This document shows, one piece after another, positions 61,001 through 64,000 of a stretch of 64,000 bases of DNA. The position numbers and the translations under genes are program-made. Source of the stretch: Halorubrum sp. 2020YC2. Lineage in GTDB: Archaea; Halobacteriota; Halobacteria; Halobacteriales; Haloferacaceae. The DNA lies in assembly GCF_018623055.1 (NCBI RefSeq), contig NZ_CP076019.1:434001-498000 (forward strand), given 5' to 3'. Under the pieces are notes generated by a model, which was not told where the DNA came from, ran no database searches, and saw only the letters and a list, made by a program, of their open reading frames with translations. How positions within the stretch are numbered: the stretch's first letter is position 1; each line of letters starts with the position of its first letter.

Positions 61001-61185
61001 TCGCGGTCGACGACGAGCGCATCGCGGCGTTCGTCGACGACCACGCCGACCTGATCGCCGGGGAGGTACGCGCCGACGCGTGGCTCGACGACCCGAGCGA
61101 CGCCGCGGACGCCGACGCCGGCCTCGTCGAGGAGTGGGAGGTCGAAGGCGTCGCGGTCACGATAGGCGTCGAGCCGGTCGCGTAA
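58033..61185 (+). CDS. ileS: Isoleucyl-tRNA synthetase
   Basis: 1050 aa class I synthetase. HIGH-type motif MHLGT at 53-57 (in GQMHLGTAWNKT), KMSKS at 603-607, and the CP1 editing domain with TTPWTVPANTFVAV and GHGEEDFHRG. Zinc-type Cys strings are present in the editing/insert part (SQCPRCETGLANNEV and SYGHCWRCDTG). The C-terminal anticodon-binding and tail domains follow. Start set at 58033; upstream codons are promoter sequence. Archaeal/eukaryal-type length. Confidence 0.96.
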   Translation: MEQIDDQYAPADVESAVDEYWDDHDAYEAAKEAHADDPPFFFVDGPPYTSGQMHLGTAWNKTLKDAVIRYKRMTGHRVTDRPGYDMHGLPIEVKVEEELGFENKRDIEEYGMESFIEKCKQFAVENRAAMDEDFKSIGVWMDFEDPYETIDPEYMEAAWWAFSEVADNGLVEQGKRSISQCPRCETGLANNEVEYEDVEDPSIYVKFPLADREGSLVIWTTTPWTVPANTFVAVDENLTYNAVRAERDGEEELLYVAAECVEDVLGEGRYEDYEVEAELTGEELVGWAYDHPLADRLAEYADFGGAGQVYGADYVEADRTGLVHSAPGHGEEDFHRGTELGLDVYCPVEPNGEFTEAAGEYAGQFVRDANDDIIDDLVADGHMLAHGTVDHSYGHCWRCDTGIIQLVTDQWFISITDVKDDLLDNMEDSEWHPEWARDNRFRDFIEDAPDWNVSRQRYWGIPIPIWVPEDAESGALDDDMIVIGTREELADRVEEDVDPESIDLHRPSVDDLTIVEGGTTYRRIDDVFDVWIDSSVASWATLGYPSDEAAHEELWPADLIIEAHDQTRGWFWSQLGMGTAAVDQIPYEEVLMHGFANDEDGRKMSKSVGNIVTPEEAIDRAGRDPLRTYLLSHDQQGVDLAFEWDGLGEIQGKLNILWNVFRFPLEYMDLDGYDPAAADLSDGDLELVDEWVLSRLQSVETEVADAWDDYRVSDAVNAVIEFVTQDVSRFYVKAVRDRMWEEADSASKRGAYATLATVLDEVIRLLAPIAPYLTERMYQRLDGEAATVHALSYPEPDADLRDPDLERDVAAFRDVEEAAANARQQAGRKLRWPVPRVVVETDDEAVAGAVDRLEALIADRVNAREVVVTDAFDELVETAEPQMAAIGPAFGGDAQQVMEAVQGAARAAVEGGEVTVDGEPVDLDDEMVEYVAEPPENVTGVDFEGGTVYVDTSLTPDIESEGYARDVIRRIQEMRKELDLDVEARVRVGVAVDDERIAAFVDDHADLIAGEVRADAWLDDPSDAADADAGLVEEWEVEGVAVTIGVEPVA

Positions 61186-61297
61186 GGGACTCCGCCGGCG
61201 CGGCCACAGCCGCGGCCACCACCGCGCCGCCCGCGAATTCTGTGAGTACCATTGTCATGCCGAAACCTATACGTGCGTTCTTTACTCACGGTCAATT

Positions 61298-61771
61298 ATG
61301 TATGTCCGGGCGGCTCGCCCCGACGACGCGGAGGCCTTGCGGACCGCGGTGTCGCGAGCCCGCGAGGAGACGGTGTTCGACGACATCGGCGCGCCCTTGC
61401 TCGACGTGTCCGCCGCCGGCGTCCGCGAGGCCGCCGCCGAGGCGGAGTGGTCGTTCCTGATGGAACACGATCAAGAGGGGCCCGTCGGGCTGGCGATCGC
61501 GCATCCGGATCCCGACGGGACGGAGGCCGAGCTGTTGGCGCTGTGGGTCCACCCGAACCGCACCGGCGAAGGCGTGGCCGACGAACTCCTCGCTCGCGTC
61601 GGCGGCGCGCTGGCCGACTGCGGGATCGAGGTGCTCCGCGCGACGGTCCCGCCGGACCGCCCCAGCGCGGAGGAGTTCTTCAGCGCGCACGGGTTCGCGC
61701 CGCGCGGGACCCGCCGAAGCCCGGCGGGCGACGAGTCGGTCGTCGTCGCGGACCCGCGCGTGCTCGGCTGA
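61298..61771 (+). CDS. GNAT-family N-acetyltransferase
   Basis: 157 aa single-domain GNAT. Acetyl-CoA loop NRTGEGVADELL within LLALWVHPNRTGEGVADELLARV; N-terminal VRAARPDDAEALRTAVSRA and C-terminal AEEFFSAHGFAPRGTRRSP fit the fold. Acceptor unknown. TATA-like TCTTTACT about 15-20 bases upstream and CCTATACG about 25-32 bases upstream of the ATG. Confidence 0.85.
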   Translation: MYVRAARPDDAEALRTAVSRAREETVFDDIGAPLLDVSAAGVREAAAEAEWSFLMEHDQEGPVGLAIAHPDPDGTEAELLALWVHPNRTGEGVADELLARVGGALADCGIEVLRATVPPDRPSAEEFFSAHGFAPRGTRRSPAGDESVVVADPRVLG

Positions 61772-61811
61772 GGCGAGCGCGACGAGGAACAGAACAGAGC
61801 CGCCGACCGGT

Positions 61812-62240
61812 CTACTTCAGCCGTTCCTGGAGGAACGAGGGGTGCGCCGCCGTGACGCCCTCGACGCCAAGCAGCTTCTCGGAGATGACGTCGCCCAGTT
61901 CGTCGCCGTCGCCGGCGCGCACCTCCGCCATCAGCATGTGGTCGCCCGAGGAGGTGTACAGCGCCTGAACCTCGTCGAGCGACTTCAGCTCTCGGGTGGC
62001 CTCCACGTACTGGCCGGAGTCGACGTCCATCCCCACCATGGCGATCGACTGCGAGGAGAGCTTCTTCGGGTCGACCTCCGCGGAGTAGCCGACGATCACG
62101 CCCCGATCTTCGAGCCGGTCGATGTACTTCCGCACCGTGGGTTTCGAGACGTCCGCTCGCTCCGCGATCTCTCCGCAGGACGCTTGTGCGTCCTCTTCTA
62201 ACACAGAGAGGATCCGTTCCTCCGTCGATACGGTACTCAT
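61812..62240 (-). CDS. Lrp/AsnC family transcriptional regulator
   Basis: 142 aa. N-terminal HTH ILSVLEEDAQASCGEIAERADVSKPTVRKYIDRLEDRGVIVGYSAEV, then the RAM/ligand domain (MVGMDVDSGQYVEATRELKSLDEVQALYTSSGDHMLMAEVRAGD) with the G-D-x-x-x-x-x-V turn. Octamer-type regulators of amino-acid and central metabolism. It is the next gene downstream of porB on the same strand but has its own TATA box at 62258-62268, so it may regulate or respond with the por genes (inference). Confidence 0.9.
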   Translation of the reverse strand: MSTVSTEERILSVLEEDAQASCGEIAERADVSKPTVRKYIDRLEDRGVIVGYSAEVDPKKLSSQSIAMVGMDVDSGQYVEATRELKSLDEVQALYTSSGDHMLMAEVRAGDGDELGDVISEKLLGVEGVTAAHPSFLQERLK

Positions 62241-62257
62241 ACGACTGGGTTTGTCAC

Positions 62258-62268
62258 CAATGAAAAAA
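62258..62268 (-). promoter_or_regulatory. Putative TATA box of the Lrp gene
   Basis: GGTATTTTTTC on the minus strand, 18-28 bases before the ATG (62240). The gap is strikingly AT-rich (AAAAAATACC, ATCAAAAAACG) compared with the surroundings; the T-run may also end the por transcript. Confidence 0.5.
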
Positions 62269-62323
62269 TACCTTCCGAATCAAAAAACGAACTCCCCGCG
62301 CCGTGAACGACTCTCGGCCCCGC

Positions 62324-63262
62324 TCAGGCGTGTTTGTCGAGGAACATGTCGTGGGAGCGCTCCCACTCGTAGTCGTCGTCCCAGTAGCGCTCGGCCAGCG
62401 GTTCGTCGGGCATCTCGCCGATCGCCTGTTTCTCCGCGCCGTAGGACGGGCGGTCGTCGTCGACGTAGTAACGACCGGTGAGGACTTTCCCTTCGTGGAG
62501 CGCCTCCTCCGTCTCGCGCATCATCTCCGCGGCCTCGACCTTATCCGTCGTGTCGAAGTCGTAGTCTTCCGACTCCTGTACGTCGATGTACGGAACGTAC
62601 TGGCGCGCGTCCTTGTTCCAGGTCGGGCACTGGGTGAGGAAGTCGACGTGCGCGAACCCGTCGTGTTCGATCGCCTCGGCGATGATCTCTTTCGCTTGGT
62701 TCGGATTCACCGCGGCCGTGCGGGCGACGTAGGAGGCGCCGGCGTTGAGCGACATCGAGAGCGGCTTGAGCGGCTCCTTAGCGCTGCCCGAGGGCTGCGT
62801 CTTCGACTTGTGGCCCTTCGGGCTCGTCGGGGAGGTCTGCCCCTTCGTCAGCCCGAAGATCTCGTTGTTGAACACGATGTACGTCATGTCGTGGTTCTCC
62901 CGGGCCGTGTGGATGAAGTGGTTCCCGCCGATCCCGTAGCCGTCGCCGTCGCCGCCGGCGGCAATGACCTCGAGGTCGTGGTTCGCGAGCTTCGCGGCGC
63001 GGGCCACGGGCAGCGAGCGCCCGTGGATCGTGTGGAACCCGTACGTGTCGAGGTAGCTGTTCAGCTTGCCCGAACAGCCGATCCCGGTACACAGCAGGGT
63101 CTCCTCGGGCGTACGCCCGACCTCCGGGAGCGCCTGCTTGAGCGCCTTCAGGACGCTGAAGTCACCGCAGCCCGGACACCAGGTCGGCTGCGGCTCCACG
63201 CCGGGGGTGTACTCGTCGCGGTCGATCTCTCGCTCCTCTCCGATCGCTGAAAACGTGCTCAT
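62324..63262 (-). CDS. porB: 2-oxoacid:ferredoxin oxidoreductase beta subunit, probably pyruvate-specific
   Basis: 312 aa, the size of the haloarchaeal pyruvate enzyme beta subunit. TPP-site strings GGDGDGYGIGGNHFIHTARENHD and FNNEIFGLTKGQTSPTSPKG; CPGCGDFSVLKALKQALPE at the N-terminus. Clearly paralogous to korB at 35.5 kb (shared PGCGD, GDGDGY and LTKGQ strings). It begins three bases after the porA stop with the same TAACCAATGAGC junction as korA-korB. The probable reaction is pyruvate + CoA to acetyl-CoA, reducing ferredoxin; 3-methyl-2-oxoacids are an alternative. Confidence 0.85.
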   Translation of the reverse strand: MSTFSAIGEEREIDRDEYTPGVEPQPTWCPGCGDFSVLKALKQALPEVGRTPEETLLCTGIGCSGKLNSYLDTYGFHTIHGRSLPVARAAKLANHDLEVIAAGGDGDGYGIGGNHFIHTARENHDMTYIVFNNEIFGLTKGQTSPTSPKGHKSKTQPSGSAKEPLKPLSMSLNAGASYVARTAAVNPNQAKEIIAEAIEHDGFAHVDFLTQCPTWNKDARQYVPYIDVQESEDYDFDTTDKVEAAEMMRETEEALHEGKVLTGRYYVDDDRPSYGAEKQAIGEMPDEPLAERYWDDDYEWERSHDMFLDKHA

Positions 63263-63265
63263 TGG

Positions 63266-64000
63266 TTAGTCACCTGCGGCTGGGACGAAGGTAGTCTGGT
63301 GGTCGGGCGCGTCGCCGTCGCCCTCGACGATCGCGGACTCGAACCCGTCGACGACCTCCGCCGGCTCGAACGGGTTCCCGTTGTACTTCAGCAGGCTCGA
63401 CAGCTTCTCGCCGTAGCGGCCGAGGTTCTTCTGGACGAGCCCGCGGAACTGTCCCGAGGCGGTCATCTCGACGACGAGGACCTCGTCGACGCTCTCGATG
63501 AACTCCGCGACCTGCTCGGTCGGGAACGGGAGCATGTCGGAGACGCCGTACGACTTCACCGAGACGCCGGCGTCGTTGAGCCGACCGACCGCCTCCTCGA
63601 CGGTGCCCTGCTGGCTGCCGAACGTGAGGATGCCGTACTGCGCGTCGTCGGGACCGGCGTACGAGCCGGTGTCCTCCCCATCGAGGTCGTCACGGATCGC
63701 CTCCAGCTTCTGGGCCCGCCGGTCGATCTGCGCGACACGGTTGTCCGGGGACTCGCTGATGTGGCCGGTCGGGTCGTGCTCGTTGCCGGTCGCGAGGAAG
63801 CGACCGCCCTTCTGGCCGGGAACCGACCGCGGGGAGACGCCGTCGTCGACGTCGTGCTGGAAGCGGTGGAACTTCCCGTCCTCGCTGTGGGGCTGCTCGG
63901 ACAGCGCGTCCTCCGAGAGCGTCTTCCCGAGCGTCGGGTTCGGATCGCGGTCGAAGTGGCTCTTCGGGACGTTCTTCAGCTCGCCGCCGAGCTTCTGGTC
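63266..64000 (-). CDS. porA: 2-oxoacid:ferredoxin oxidoreductase alpha subunit, C-terminal part, probably pyruvate-specific
   Basis: The last ~244 codons are in the window; the rest lies beyond the right edge. In order: VPKSHFDRDPNPTLGKTLSE, DDGVSPRSVPGQKGGRFLATGNEHDPTGH (alpha-domain loop, shared with KorA DGVSPRAFPGTADGAHMSTG), AQYGILTFGSQQGTVEEAVGRL and the end VEMTASGQFRGLVQKNL. The Q-F-R-G-L string fits the C-terminal transketolase-like part. The frame is open from 64000 to the TAA at 63268-63266. Confidence 0.85.
   Translation of the reverse strand, partial: DQKLGGELKNVPKSHFDRDPNPTLGKTLSEDALSEQPHSEDGKFHRFQHDVDDGVSPRSVPGQKGGRFLATGNEHDPTGHISESPDNRVAQIDRRAQKLEAIRDDLDGEDTGSYAGPDDAQYGILTFGSQQGTVEEAVGRLNDAGVSVKSYGVSDMLPFPTEQVAEFIESVDEVLVVEMTASGQFRGLVQKNLGRYGEKLSSLLKYNGNPFEPAEVVDGFESAIVEGDGDAPDHQTTFVPAAGD

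Noticed and set aside
1-64000. tRNA genes in the gaps
   Set aside because: I looked by eye for the T-loop GTTCRAATC-type string and acceptor pairing in all intergenic gaps and saw none. tRNAscan-SE would settle it.

Overview
The window is a gene-dense, very GC-rich stretch of a halophilic archaeal chromosome, most probably from Halorubrum or a close relative. The genus is an inference; the haloarchaeal assignment is firm. Support for it: strongly acidic proteins, TATA boxes about 25-30 bases upstream of start codons (mostly leaderless messages), archaeal-type AlaRS and IleRS, SRP19 and Gar1, an archaeal 7S SRP RNA, a Nuo complex with fused NuoCD, split NuoJ and no NuoEFG, 2-oxoacid:ferredoxin oxidoreductases, a PINc-ATPase-KH protein and an archaeosortase-type C-terminal tail. 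I see no tRNA or rRNA gene, no prophage, no IS element and no CRISPR array.

Layout. 1-2.2 kb: lysine/diaminopimelate operon dapA-dapB-dapD (minus; dapD runs off the left edge). 2.5-9.7 kb: a HAD hydrolase, an HD-domain protein, an aldehyde-dehydrogenase homologue lacking its nucleophilic cysteine and, divergent from it, a 1253-residue HTH/FilR1-like/P-loop/TPR regulator. 9.8-11 kb: a PUA protein and purE. 11.6-22 kb: the nuoA-B-CD-H-I-J1-J2-K-L-M-N respiratory operon. 22.1-25 kb: zinc ribbon, gar1, SRP19, histidine kinase. 25-32.8 kb: alaS, an alpha/beta-hydrolase homologue, a glutamine amidotransferase, the PINc ATPase and citrate synthase. 32.9-39.2 kb: acyl-CoA dehydrogenase, geranylgeranyl-reductase-like flavoprotein, korB-korA and a flavin reductase. 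39.3-42.7 kb: aldo/keto reductase, two uncharacterised genes, SRP RNA, a repeat array and a GNAT. 42.9-51 kb: DNA ligase, an unknown family, an MBL protein, a glutamate-cysteine-ligase-like protein, cdd, udp and an NDH-2-like flavoprotein. 51-58 kb: HTH regulator, small membrane protein, arginase, zinc protein, PHP protein, repeat element, DUF457-like membrane protein, aminotransferase and a surface protein. 58-64 kb: ileS, GNAT, Lrp regulator and porB-porA (porA cut at the right edge).

How the genes work together. Citrate synthase, KorAB and PorAB supply the entry and middle of an oxidative TCA cycle that reduces ferredoxin. The Nuo complex and an NDH-2-like protein would pass electrons to quinone. 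cdd and udp form a pyrimidine salvage pair. SRP RNA and SRP19 belong to one particle.

The most unusual signal is a family of intergenic elements, present three times (about 11.05-11.40, 41.86-42.13 and 54.34-54.71 kb, the last inverted). The two full copies share a TATA-like box at a fixed 13-base spacing from a conserved 28-base block. Downstream they share three stems whose sequences differ between copies while the pairing is kept. This looks like a dispersed, structured, possibly self-promoted RNA or DNA element. I could not compare it with databases.
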